A stretch of DNA of 42,919 nucleotides from Pandoraea anapnoica. GTDB lineage: Bacteria > Pseudomonadota > Gammaproteobacteria > Burkholderiales > Burkholderiaceae. Position 1 is the stretch's first letter, and the number at the start of each line of letters is the position of its first letter. Made by a program: the position numbers and the translations under genes. This document shows positions 25,426 to 34,569 of this stretch, in pieces. The stretch is from positions 1 through 42,919 of the forward strand of contig NZ_CABPSP010000023.1 of assembly GCF_902459765.1 (NCBI RefSeq). The letters run 5' to 3'. A model generated the notes under the pieces. The model saw only the letters and a program-made list of their open reading frames with translations, did no database searches and was not told the origin of the DNA.

Positions 25426-28400
25426 TCGACGGCTCCTCGGCTTCTTGTACTTCCTCTCGTCGCCGGGCCGGTAGTCAGGGTCGTCTTCGTCGTCCTGTTC
25501 GTCCTGTTCGTCGTGGTGCGCTTCGTATGCGTCGTCGGTATCTTCCGATGCCTCCGAAAGATCACGGCCACCACGTCGACCACGCCTACCGACAATAACG
25601 CGACGCGCCGAGAAGTGCGTCTTTTCATCGTCCTCGATATCCGACGCGTTGTCCCGGTCCGAATCCTCTTCGTCCGACACGCCCTGCTCGTCGATCTCGT
25701 CGAAGCTTCGCTTCCGGTTAAGACTGGTCTGAATCCTGTTCGATATCGCAATCGTCACGCGATGCTGAAGCGCCACCGCATCGGCATATCGCCTGGGCTT
25801 TGTCGACGGCGTCGCGCGCACCCGCTTCTTCTTGTTCTTCTTGCCCTTCTTCTCTGGCGCCTCTTCTTCCGCTTCCCTGCGCTTCATCTCGGACGCGACG
25901 AAAGCGTCCATCTCCAGCCCCAATTCTGGCGGCAGCCATGACGGCCGGTGCGAGGCGAACGCCAGCATCTCCTCCTCGACCCACAAGTCGCGGTCATCGA
26001 CGTCCTGCTGAGCACTGAGCGTCTTCTCCTCCCTCTCTACCTCCGATAGCCGACGGGGCATCGTGCCGCCCGCCAACGTGCCGATGAAGCTGCGAGCGCC
26101 GCCCATATCCGTCACCGGACCGATACTCGGCAACCAGTCGTCTTCCTCCTCTTCTTCCGGCTGATAGCTGGCGAACTGGTTTTCCCAGTCCGCCTGCGAC
26201 GTGGTCTGGTCCTTGTCCTGATCGAACAACCGTAGCGGCCTGTCGCCATATCCCGCACGACGAAGAATCAGATACGCGTAGGCGCGACTCACGCGCCCGT
26301 TGGTGTCGTGCAGCGGATGCAGCACACTGATCTGCTGCTGAACACGTGCCGCCAGCCGGGCGATGTCGTTTTCCTTTTCCGTCTCGGGATCGACCCGACG
26401 ACGTCCTTTCGGTTTGGGTTTCCGGGCAAGAATAGCGTCAAACGCCTCCTTGCTTTGCGCAAGCAACTCGCCGAGTGCCGATGCCTTGTCTTCTTGCTGG
26501 TAACTCACATTGAACAGGCCCTTGTTGCCTTTGCCCTTCGCGCTTGTCACCGAGAGGCCGTGTCCGGTCAGCGTCTTCCTTTCCGGCGATGTCAGTTTCA
26601 CCGGCGCGCCCCAGAATGACGGCTCGTCGTCCTGCGTGATGAATTCGATTTCGCTGCGGGTCTCTCCCGCCAGGCGCGCAGCCACGGTACGGAATCCGTC
26701 GATCGACCAGATATCGATGCCATTGTCGGTAATGACGTCGTGCCATGCCTGCGCGGTCTTCTTCCCGTACGGAAATGCAAAGCTGGCGTCGCGCTGCCCC
26801 TCCACGGTGCCGCCCGTGCTGTTGGAGATGAACCACGACTGCGTGCGCTGATCGACGTCCACGTCGCCGAGCCGTGTCAGCCACCGGTCGTTGCTGTTGA
26901 GCAGCGCTTCCTGACTTTGCTTGACGGCATCGATCTGTGATGTCGACTCGCCTTGCTCGACCATCGTCACGAGCCGGGTCACGCCCGCGCCGTAATTGCC
27001 TTCCTCAACGGTGAGCACCTTGAACGTCGCACTCGCCCGGAAGACGACCTCCCGCTGCCCGTGCCCGATATCGGGCGCGACGGGGCTGATCGGAATGCCG
27101 TTCATGCCCTTGGCGTAGATGCGATAGCGATCCATCGGGTCGCCTTTCTTCTTCATGCCGCCCTTCGAAAACGCGACCGTGCCGCCGGCGGATTCGCTTG
27201 CGCTCAGCGGCGTTCCCTGACTGAAAAGCCTGCCAGGCTGGAGCGAATCGTTTCTCGGATAGGCGGCGTAAAGGGTGCCCTCAATGGGCGCAATGCGTGC
27301 GAGCGTCGAATCCAGCAACGCGATGTCGTCGCCCGCGTGTCCCGGGTCGTGGCTCTTGGCCGAGAGACCGATGTCCATGCCCACGTTGTTCTTCTGCACC
27401 CCCGTGGCGGGCGACGCCCACTTGGTGAGAACGTCCAGCGCATTCCTGTCGCGCCGCGCATCCAGATGCTTGTAGAGCTGTTCGCTTCGCTGACGCAGGA
27501 ACGGATGATCCTCGACCAGCTCGCCCCTGTCAGTCCAGTCGATGGACGACACCTGACTGTATTTCGGCGGTTTGTACGCTTCGGAACCGAGCGCCTTCCC
27601 GCTTCGGATGTCGACGATCGTCTGAAGGTATTCGCCTTTGTCGGGCAGCCCTGCCTCCTCGCCTATGGCACGGGCGTCTCCCCGTAACGCGGCGAGATGA
27701 CTGTAAAGCGCGATGAGGTAATCGTTCGTGGCGTCCGACGTGTGGGTAACGAGGTTTTTCAGCTCGCGCATCAGCACCTTCGGATTGTCCCGGTTACGCA
27801 GTAGCACTCGCTTCTGCCTGGGCAGCAGGTTGTCCCACGTCGTGAAGTCGACCGTGGACAAATGCTCCTCGAATTCGCCCGGCTCCTCGGGGTTCCAGGG
27901 CTGCTGCGCCTCCTCCGACTCCTCTTTCGCGGGCGGAAAAATTGTCTGAAAGTGGCTACTGATGGCGGCCTGATGTTTGCCGACGTCGAAACGTGACGTC
28001 ATTGGAATGGCGCTGGCGGCCTGATCGAGCAGACGGACATCGTTCTCGGGGTATTGAGGCAGAACAGGCGCTTTGGCACCCCGGCGTCTCGGCGGCTTGG
28101 GCCGGAACGGCGCCAGCATGGCCCAGGCCATTTCGATGTTGTCCGGCAGTGTGATCTGCTCTGAGGATTTTTCGGCTGCGATCCATGTCCGCCGAATCTC
28201 GTCGAACGTCAGCGCACTGACGTGCGTGAGCTTCGTCAGAAAGGCGTCTTTGGTGTACTGGCGCTCGACATCAGCCGAGAAATTGATGACGCGCTGGATG
28301 GGCGCAGGCGATGACAACGGTGGGGGCGGCGAAGCGAGCGCTTGCCGCTGCGCCACCGCGCGGGTGCGCGGGCTGGCATCGATGGTGGCACGCATTTGCG

Positions 28401-28527
28401 CGTGAGCGCGGCTGATCGGGCGATTATCGACGAGTGCGGGCGTCGCGGCGGATGCATCACCGACGACAGGCATCCCCTCCTGGCGCGCACTCACCGCTGG
28501 CCTTCGTGCCTTCGCCCCCTCGCTCAT
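25423..28527 (-). CDS. Putative two-enzyme toxin: ADP-ribosyltransferase-like region plus Fic domain
   Basis: This is a predicted effector or toxin of 1034 residues with no signal peptide or membrane segment. Residues 33-80 (VDNRP, QMRATIDASPRTRAVAQRQ, PIQRVIN) resemble the N-termini of DUF4157-type and contractile-injection-system cargo proteins. Residues 414-506 fit an R-S-(E/Q)xE ADP-ribosyltransferase: GTLYAAYPR, PLSASESAGGTVAF, and GQREVVFRASATFKVL with Q491 and E493. A Fic core with HPLHDTNGRVSR (737-748) follows IARLAARVQQQISV; the usual F and first G of HPFxxGNGR are L and T here. An upstream flap-like strand lies at about 669-676. From about 790 the protein is acidic, with basic clusters KKGKKNKKKRVR and NRKRSF and the end KYKKPRSRR. 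There is no antitoxin or injection machinery nearby. Enzyme activities are inferred. Confidence 0.75.
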   Translation of the reverse strand: MSEGAKARRPAVSARQEGMPVVGDASAATPALVDNRPISRAHAQMRATIDASPRTRAVAQRQALASPPPPLSSPAPIQRVINFSADVERQYTKDAFLTKLTHVSALTFDEIRRTWIAAEKSSEQITLPDNIEMAWAMLAPFRPKPPRRRGAKAPVLPQYPENDVRLLDQAASAIPMTSRFDVGKHQAAISSHFQTIFPPAKEESEEAQQPWNPEEPGEFEEHLSTVDFTTWDNLLPRQKRVLLRNRDNPKVLMRELKNLVTHTSDATNDYLIALYSHLAALRGDARAIGEEAGLPDKGEYLQTIVDIRSGKALGSEAYKPPKYSQVSSIDWTDRGELVEDHPFLRQRSEQLYKHLDARRDRNALDVLTKWASPATGVQKNNVGMDIGLSAKSHDPGHAGDDIALLDSTLARIAPIEGTLYAAYPRNDSLQPGRLFSQGTPLSASESAGGTVAFSKGGMKKKGDPMDRYRIYAKGMNGIPISPVAPDIGHGQREVVFRASATFKVLTVEEGNYGAGVTRLVTMVEQGESTSQIDAVKQSQEALLNSNDRWLTRLGDVDVDQRTQSWFISNSTGGTVEGQRDASFAFPYGKKTAQAWHDVITDNGIDIWSIDGFRTVAARLAGETRSEIEFITQDDEPSFWGAPVKLTSPERKTLTGHGLSVTSAKGKGNKGLFNVSYQQEDKASALGELLAQSKEAFDAILARKPKPKGRRRVDPETEKENDIARLAARVQQQISVLHPLHDTNGRVSRAYAYLILRRAGYGDRPLRLFDQDKDQTTSQADWENQFASYQPEEEEEDDWLPSIGPVTDMGGARSFIGTLAGGTMPRRLSEVEREEKTLSAQQDVDDRDLWVEEEMLAFASHRPSWLPPELGLEMDAFVASEMKRREAEEEAPEKKGKKNKKKRVRATPSTKPRRYADAVALQHRVTIAISNRIQTSLNRKRSFDEIDEQGVSDEEDSDRDNASDIEDDEKTHFSARRVIVGRRGRRGGRDLSEASEDTDDAYEAHHDEQDEQDDEDDPDYRPGDERKYKKPRSRR

Positions 28528-28595
28528 CGCTGCCCCGTGTCATTCGTGTTTTTATCGAACAACGGCTTCTGTGCTGCGCGTGCCTTCGTCGTGCG

Positions 28596-28619
28596 GCTCG
28601 CCCCTTCATCGGGGCGAGC
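28596..28619. other. 9-bp hairpin between manC and the toxin gene
   Basis: GCTCGCCCC-TTCATC-GGGGCGAGC is a perfect stem in the 140-nt gap downstream of manC and upstream of the toxin start. There is no T-run on either strand, so it is not a standard intrinsic terminator. It may mark the manC 3' end or lie in the toxin gene leader. The rest of the gap shows nothing. Confidence 0.4.
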
Positions 28620-28667
28620 GGGACTGCTCGGTGCTTCTTACCTGCTTCTTATCTGTTTCCTGCGTGC

Positions 28668-30092
28668 TTACTTCGTACGGCCGTAGTCGTCCTGGAAGCG
28701 GACGATATCGTCTTCTCCCAGATACGCGCCGGACTGCACTTCGATCAGTTCAAGCGGCACGCGGCCGGGGTTTTCCAGACGGTGCGTCGTACCCAGCGGA
28801 ATGTACGTCGACTGGTTTTCGGTCAGCAGCGTCGTCGTGTCGCCGTTCACCACTCGCGCCGTGCCCTTCACCACGATCCAGTGCTCCGAGCGGTGGAAGT
28901 GCATCTGCAAGCTCAGCGAAGCGCCCGGCTTCACGACGATCTTCTTCACCTGGAAGCGATCGCCCACACAAATGCCTTCGTAGTCGCCCCACGGCCGGAA
29001 TACGCGCTGATGGAACACTGACTCCGAGCGGCCTTCGGCGATCAGCGTCTCGACCACGCGCTTGACGTCCTGAACGTGATCCTTCGACGTGACCAGCACG
29101 ACGTCCGGCGTTTCCACGATCACGAGATTCTCGACGCCGATGGCCGCGACCATCCGGCTCTCACCGCGCACATAGCTATTCTTCACGCCGTGCGTCACGA
29201 CATCGCCGATCAGGCTATTGCCGTTCTCGTCGCGCTCGGCAATCTCCGCGACCGCCGACCACGAACCGATGTCGTTCCACCCCAGACCATCGGCGTCTAC
29301 CACGGCGGCGCGCTGCGCCTTCTCCATGACGGCATAGTCGATGGAGTCCGACGGGCAGGCTTCGAGACTCGCCTTGTCCAGGCGGAAGAAGTCGATATCC
29401 ACCGCGCCCTGCTCCACCGCCGCTTTCACCTGCCTGAGCATTGCCGGGGCGAGACGTTCGAGTTCGTCGAGATACGCCGACGCTTTGAACATGAACATGC
29501 CACTGTTCCAGTAGCAGTTGCCCGCGGCGATGAGTGCTGCGGCCTTGTCGGCGTCCGGCTTCTCGACGAACTGGTCGATGTTGAACCCGCTCGCACAGAC
29601 TTGCGTGGCTGCACCGCGGCGAATGTAGCCGTAACCGGTATGCGGGGACATCGGCGGAATGCCGAAGGTGACGAGATAGCCGTCGTCGGCCAGCGTCTTG
29701 GCCGCGCGCACCGCTTCGAGGAACTTGGCCTCATTGGCGATGGCGTGATCGGAAGGCAGCACGAGCAGCGTGGCGTCGGCGTCCTGACGCAGGGCAATCA
29801 GCGCCGCCGCCGCGACCGCCGGTGCGGTGTTGCGTGCCACGGGTTCGAGCACGATAGCGCCTGGGGTCGTGTCGATCGCGCGCAGCTGCTCGGCCACGAG
29901 GAAGCGCTGTTCGTTGTTGGAGATGATCAGCGGGGCGGCCACGCCGTCGAGCGCGCCGACGCGCTTGACCGTCTGCTGGAGCAATGTGTCCGAACCGGCG
30001 AGCGCGAGATACTGCTTTGGATAGCTGGCTCGCGACAAAGGCCACAAACGTGTACCACTACCGCCGCACAGAATTACAGGAGTTATCGCCAT
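28668..30092 (-). CDS. manC: Mannose-1-phosphate guanylyltransferase / mannose-6-phosphate isomerase
   Basis: This bifunctional 474-residue enzyme makes GDP-mannose for exopolysaccharide or LPS: the isomerase gives mannose-6-phosphate and the guanylyltransferase activates mannose-1-phosphate. The N-terminal nucleotidyltransferase signature is CGGSGTRLWPLSRASYPKQY, with FVEKPD further on. The C-terminal cupin isomerase domain has QMHFHRSEHWIVVKGTARV (metal-binding His residues). The length is that of AlgA/XanB/ManC. No other polysaccharide gene adjoins, which is unusual as manC is often inside such clusters. A TATAAT about 47 nt upstream (30139-30144) suggests its own promoter. Confidence 0.96.
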   Translation of the reverse strand: MAITPVILCGGSGTRLWPLSRASYPKQYLALAGSDTLLQQTVKRVGALDGVAAPLIISNNEQRFLVAEQLRAIDTTPGAIVLEPVARNTAPAVAAAALIALRQDADATLLVLPSDHAIANEAKFLEAVRAAKTLADDGYLVTFGIPPMSPHTGYGYIRRGAATQVCASGFNIDQFVEKPDADKAAALIAAGNCYWNSGMFMFKASAYLDELERLAPAMLRQVKAAVEQGAVDIDFFRLDKASLEACPSDSIDYAVMEKAQRAAVVDADGLGWNDIGSWSAVAEIAERDENGNSLIGDVVTHGVKNSYVRGESRMVAAIGVENLVIVETPDVVLVTSKDHVQDVKRVVETLIAEGRSESVFHQRVFRPWGDYEGICVGDRFQVKKIVVKPGASLSLQMHFHRSEHWIVVKGTARVVNGDTTTLLTENQSTYIPLGTTHRLENPGRVPLELIEVQSGAYLGEDDIVRFQDDYGRTK

Positions 30093-30138
30093 ATTCCGGT
30101 TCGTAGAAAGTTACGCCACATCGCTTTAGGAAGCGAAA

Positions 30139-30144
30139 ATTATA
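30139..30144 (-). promoter_or_regulatory. -10 element of the manC promoter
   Basis: The minus strand has a perfect TATAAT in an AT-rich patch, ending 46 nt before the manC ATG. The candidate -35 (GTTTTA or TTTTAA) is poor. A short hairpin, CGCTT-TAGG-AAGCG (30122-30135), would lie at the start of the mRNA. The AT-richness contrasts with the flanking high-GC DNA. Confidence 0.5.
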
Positions 30145-30230
30145 TCGTTATTTCAAACACTTAAAACGACATTGCGATGACGGAAGTTTGCCTCGGATTG
30201 GCGTCTTGGCCACGTTTTACCGTCGCGCAA

Positions 30231-30264
30231 AAGAAAAGCGGCACCCCGCAAAGGGTGCCGCTTT
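30231..30264 (-). terminator. Intrinsic terminator of the rpoBC operon
   Basis: AAAGCGGCACCC and GGGTGCCGCTTT form a perfect 12-bp stem around a 6-nt loop. On the minus strand the stem runs into TTTTCTT. It lies about 70 nt past the rpoC stop and ends the rpoBC transcript before the accessory region. Confidence 0.92.
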
Positions 30265-30331
30265 CGTACAGCGATACAGCGTAGTGCCGGATCGGCGGTG
30301 CCGGCTTGCGCCAGCGCCGCCCGCGTCCGGC

Positions 30332-33300
30332 TTACTCTGCCGTCGGCTCTTCCACCGAAGTGGGGATCGGGGCAAACGCCTCTTCCAGAGCGATCTGGTC
30401 GTGACGCTCGCGATCCGACGTTTCGCGGGCCTTGCGGGCCTTGTGATACGCCAGACCCGTACCTGCCGGGATCAGACGGCCAACGATGACGTTTTCCTTC
30501 AGACCACGCAGGTCGTCCTTCTTGCCCATGATGGCGGCTTCGGTCAGCACGCGCGTCGTTTCCTGGAACGATGCAGCCGAGATGAACGAATCCGTCGACA
30601 GCGACGCCTTCGTAATACCCAGCAGCACGTTCTCGTACTGCGCCGGACGCTTGTCCGCGGCGTTCATGGCGTCGTTCTCGTAGAGCATGTCCGAACGCTC
30701 GACCTGTTCGCCGATGATGAAGCGCGTATCGCCGTTGTCGGTGATCTGCACACGACGCAGCATCTGGCGAACGATCACCTCGATGTGCTTGTCGTTAATC
30801 TTCACACCCTGCAAGCGGTACACGTCCTGCACTTCATCGACGATGTAGCGCGACAGCGCTTCGATACCCTGCAGACGCAGGATGTCGTGCGGGTCGGCCG
30901 GGCCGTCCACGATCATTTCGCCCTTGTTCACCACCTGACCGTCGTGCACCAGCACCTGCTTTTCCTTCGGAATCAGGAATTCGTGCTGGTTGCCGTCCAG
31001 ATCGGTAATGACCAGACGCTGCTTGCCCTTCGTGTCCTTACCGAACGACGTCGTACCCGTGACTTCGGCCAGAATGCCGGCGTCCTTCGGTGCACGCGCT
31101 TCAAACAGTTCGGCCACGCGCGGCAGACCCCCGGTAATGTCACGCGTCTTCTGCGCTTCAGTCGGGATACGTGCGAGCACTTCACCCACCGGCACTTGCT
31201 GACCATCCTTGATGGTGATCAGTGCGCCGACCTGGAAGCCGATCGTCACCGGGTGATCCGTGCCCGGGATCTTCACTTCCACGCCGTTCTCGTCGAGCAG
31301 CTTGACCTGCGGACGCACGTTCTTCGACGCCGGACCACGACGCTTCGGATCGATCACGACCAGCGTGGACAGACCCGTCACATCGTCGATCTGCTTGGCA
31401 ACCGTGACACCTTCCTCGACGTTCTCGAACTTGGCGAAACCGCCGTGTTCGGTAATGATCGGGCGCGTCAGCGGATCCCACGTAGCCAGTTGGGCACCGG
31501 CCTTGACCTGTGCGCCGTCCAGTTGCAGCAGCGTGGCGCCGTACGGCACCTTGTGACGCTCGCGCTCACGACCGTGATCGTCCGTGATCAGGACTTCACC
31601 CGAACGCGAGATCGCGATCTGCTCGCCGCGGCCGTTCGTCACGTAACGCATGGTCGCCGTGAAGCGAACCGTACCGTTCGACTTGGCTTCGATCGACGAG
31701 GCCACTGCCGCACGCGATGCCGCACCACCGATGTGGAACGTACGCATCGTCAGCTGCGTGCCCGGTTCACCGATCGACTGTGCTGCGATCACGCCGACGG
31801 CTTCGCCGACGTTCACACGCGTACCGCGACCCAGATCACGGCCGTAGCACAGTGCACACAGACCGAAACGCGTATCGCAGGTCAGCGGGGTGCGCACGCG
31901 CACTTCGTCGATACCCAGCGCTTCGATGTTCTCGACGATGTCTTCGTCGAGAAGCGTACCGGCTTCGTACACCGTCTCTTGCGTTTCCGGATTCACGACG
32001 TCGGCCACAGCCACGCGACCCAGGATACGGTCACGCAGGGCTTCGACCACTTCACCGCCCTCGACCAGCGCCTTCATCGCCACGCCGTTGCTCGTGCCGC
32101 AATCGTCTTCGACCACGACCAGATCCTGCGTCACGTCGACCAGACGACGCGTCAGGTAACCCGAGTTTGCCGTCTTCAGTGCCGTATCGGCCAGACCCTT
32201 ACGTGCACCGTGGGTCGAGATGAAGTACTGCAACACGTTCAGGCCTTCGCGGAAGTTCGCGGTAATCGGCGTCTCGATAATCGAGCCGTCCGGCTTGGCC
32301 ATCAGGCCACGCATACCGGCGAGCTGGCGAATCTGGGCGCTCGAACCGCGAGCACCGGAGTCGGCCATCATGTAAATCGAGTTGAACGACTCCTGGTCCA
32401 CGACATTGCCATCGCGGTCGGTGGTCTTTTCCTTCGAGAGCTGCTCCATCATCGCCTTACCCACGGCGTCACCGGTAGCACCCCAAATGTCCACGACGTT
32501 GTTGTAACGCTCTTGCGACGTGACCAGACCCGACATGTACTGACGGTCGTATTCCTTGACCTTCTTCGACGCTTCGCCGATCAGTTCTTCCTTCTTCGTC
32601 GGCACGAGCATGTCGTCGACGCAGATCGAAATACCGGCACGCGTAGCGAGCTTGAAGCCCGACTGCATCAGCTTGTCGACGAAGATCACCGTCTCGCGCA
32701 GACCGCAACGGCGGAACGCCGTGTTGATCAGCTTCGAGATTTCCTTCTTCTTGAGCGACTTGTTCAGCACCGAGAACGGCAGACCCGGCGGCAGAATTTC
32801 CGACAGGATCGCGCGGCCGACGGTCGTCGGGTACAGCGTGATCTTCGGCGTCTTCTCACCCGTTTCCGCGTCGACCAGGTACTCCGTAATACGCACGTTC
32901 ACGCGCGAAGCCAGTTCGACTTCCTTGTTGTCGTACGCACGCAGCACTTCGGACACGTCGATGAACGACAGGCCTTCGCCCTTGCCGTTGATCTTGTCGC
33001 GCGTCGCGTAGTACAGACCCAGCACGATATCCTGCGACGGCACGATCGACGGATCGCCGTTAGCCGGGAACAACACGTTGTTCGAGGCCAGCATCAGGGT
33101 ACGCGCTTCCATCTGCGCTTCGAGCGACAGCGGCACGTGAACAGCCATCTGGTCACCGTCGAAGTCGGCGTTGAACGCCGCGCAAACCAGCGGGTGAAGC
33201 TGAATTGCCTTGCCTTCGATCAGCACCGGCTCGAACGCCTGAATACCCAGGCGGTGCAGCGTCGGTGCGCGGTTCAGCATGATCGGATGCTCGCGGATCA

Positions 33301-34543
33301 CCTCTTCCAAGATGTCCCACACCACCGCCGTCTGGTTCTCGACTTCCTTCTTCGCGGCCTTGATGGTCGTGGCCACGCCCATCACTTCCAGCTTGTGGAA
33401 GATGAACGGCTTGAAGAGTTCGAGCGCCATCAGCTTCGGCAGACCGCACTGATGCAGCTTGAGCGTCGGGCCCACAGTAATCACCGAACGGCCCGAGTAG
33501 TCGACACGCTTACCCAGCAAGTTCTGACGGAAACGACCGCTCTTACCCTTGATCATGTCGGCCAGCGACTTGAGCGGGCGCTTGTTCGCACCGGTCATCG
33601 CCTTACCGCGACGACCGTTGTCGAGCAGCGAGTCCACGGACTCTTGCAGCATGCGCTTTTCGTTGCGCACGATGATGTCCGGGGCCTTGAGCTCGAGCAG
33701 ACGCTTCAGACGGTTGTTACGGTTGATGACGCGGCGATACAGATCGTTCAGGTCCGAGGTCGCGAAGCGGCCACCGTCGAGCGGCACCAGCGGGCGCAGC
33801 TCAGGCGGGAGCACCGGCAGGACTTCGAGCACCATCCACTCGGGCTTGATGCCCGAGCGCTGGAATGCCTCAAGAACCTTCAGGCGCTTGGCGTACTTCT
33901 TGATCTTGGCTTCCGAGCCCGTGGCTTGCAGCTCGGCGCGCAGATGCTCGACCTGTGCGTCGATGTCGATCGAGCGCAGCAGTTCGCGCACGCCTTCCGC
34001 GCCCATCTCGGCACGGAATTCGTCGCCGTATTCCTCGACCTTGTTGTAGTAATCCTCCTCGGTCATGATCTGGCAACGCTTGAGCGGCGTCATGCCCGGC
34101 TCGAGAACCACGTACGCTTCGAAGTACAGCACGCGTTCGATGTCGCGCAGCGTCATGTCGAGCACCATGCCCAGACGCGACGGGAGCGACTTCAGGAACC
34201 AGATGTGCGCGACCGGCGACGCCAGTTCGATGTGGCCCATGCGCTCACGGCGCACCTTGGCCAGCGTCACTTCGACGCCGCACTTCTCGCAGATCACGCC
34301 ACGGTGCTTCAGGCGCTTGTACTTGCCGCAAAGGCACTCGTAGTCCTTGATCGGACCAAAGATCTTGGCGCAGAACAGACCGTCGCGCTCGGGCTTGAAG
34401 GTCCGGTAGTTGATCGTCTCCGGCTTCTTCACTTCACCGAACGACCACGAGCGGATCTTGTCCGGCGAAGCCAGACCGATCTTGATCGCGTCGAACTGTT
34501 CGTCCTGCTGGACTTGCTTGAATAGATCGAGCAAAGCTTTCAT
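30332..34543 (-). CDS. rpoC: RNA polymerase subunit beta-prime
   Basis: This is the catalytic-site subunit of RNA polymerase. The 1403-residue length is normal for beta-proteobacteria. The Mg-binding loop [12 protein letters not shown], the N-terminal zinc site [20 protein letters not shown] and the [14 protein letters not shown] stretch are all present. The second zinc cluster lies around [18 protein letters not shown] lies upstream of the ATG, 26 nt after rpoB, in one operon. A 1445-codon open frame on the opposite strand is a composition shadow. Confidence 0.99.
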   Translation of the reverse strand: MKALLDLFKQVQQDEQFDAIKIGLASPDKIRSWSFGEVKKPETINYRTFKPERDGLFCAKIFGPIKDYECLCGKYKRLKHRGVICEKCGVEVTLAKVRRERMGHIELASPVAHIWFLKSLPSRLGMVLDMTLRDIERVLYFEAYVVLEPGMTPLKRCQIMTEEDYYNKVEEYGDEFRAEMGAEGVRELLRSIDIDAQVEHLRAELQATGSEAKIKKYAKRLKVLEAFQRSGIKPEWMVLEVLPVLPPELRPLVPLDGGRFATSDLNDLYRRVINRNNRLKRLLELKAPDIIVRNEKRMLQESVDSLLDNGRRGKAMTGANKRPLKSLADMIKGKSGRFRQNLLGKRVDYSGRSVITVGPTLKLHQCGLPKLMALELFKPFIFHKLEVMGVATTIKAAKKEVENQTAVVWDILEEVIREHPIMLNRAPTLHRLGIQAFEPVLIEGKAIQLHPLVCAAFNADFDGDQMAVHVPLSLEAQMEARTLMLASNNVLFPANGDPSIVPSQDIVLGLYYATRDKINGKGEGLSFIDVSEVLRAYDNKEVELASRVNVRITEYLVDAETGEKTPKITLYPTTVGRAILSEILPPGLPFSVLNKSLKKKEISKLINTAFRRCGLRETVIFVDKLMQSGFKLATRAGISICVDDMLVPTKKEELIGEASKKVKEYDRQYMSGLVTSQERYNNVVDIWGATGDAVGKAMMEQLSKEKTTDRDGNVVDQESFNSIYMMADSGARGSSAQIRQLAGMRGLMAKPDGSIIETPITANFREGLNVLQYFISTHGARKGLADTALKTANSGYLTRRLVDVTQDLVVVEDDCGTSNGVAMKALVEGGEVVEALRDRILGRVAVADVVNPETQETVYEAGTLLDEDIVENIEALGIDEVRVRTPLTCDTRFGLCALCYGRDLGRGTRVNVGEAVGVIAAQSIGEPGTQLTMRTFHIGGAASRAAVASSIEAKSNGTVRFTATMRYVTNGRGEQIAISRSGEVLITDDHGRERERHKVPYGATLLQLDGAQVKAGAQLATWDPLTRPIITEHGGFAKFENVEEGVTVAKQIDDVTGLSTLVVIDPKRRGPASKNVRPQVKLLDENGVEVKIPGTDHPVTIGFQVGALITIKDGQQVPVGEVLARIPTEAQKTRDITGGLPRVAELFEARAPKDAGILAEVTGTTSFGKDTKGKQRLVITDLDGNQHEFLIPKEKQVLVHDGQVVNKGEMIVDGPADPHDILRLQGIEALSRYIVDEVQDVYRLQGVKINDKHIEVIVRQMLRRVQITDNGDTRFIIGEQVERSDMLYENDAMNAADKRPAQYENVLLGITKASLSTDSFISAASFQETTRVLTEAAIMGKKDDLRGLKENVIVGRLIPAGTGLAYHKARKARETSDRERHDQIALEEAFAPIPTSVEEPTAE

Positions 34544-34569
34544 TGCTTTCTCCTGTTGCCTGAACGCGA

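Noticed and set aside
25423-28527. Reading the toxin locus as a toxin-antitoxin pair
   Set aside because: No small antitoxin gene overlaps or adjoins it, and I could not find the (S/T)xxxE(G/N) inhibitory helix motif convincingly placed next to the Fic core.
3615-30230. Integrative element, insertion sequence or CRISPR array
   Set aside because: No transposase, integrase, terminal repeats or regularly spaced repeats were visible, and the only tRNA (42696-42771) is not at a junction of the accessory region.
30188-34525. A 1445-codon open frame on the plus strand opposite rpoC
   Set aside because: It mirrors rpoC, is rich in His, Arg and Leu as expected from the antisense of high-GC codons, and shows no domain. 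The same holds for the 1417-codon frame opposite rpoB and the 688-codon frame opposite fusA.
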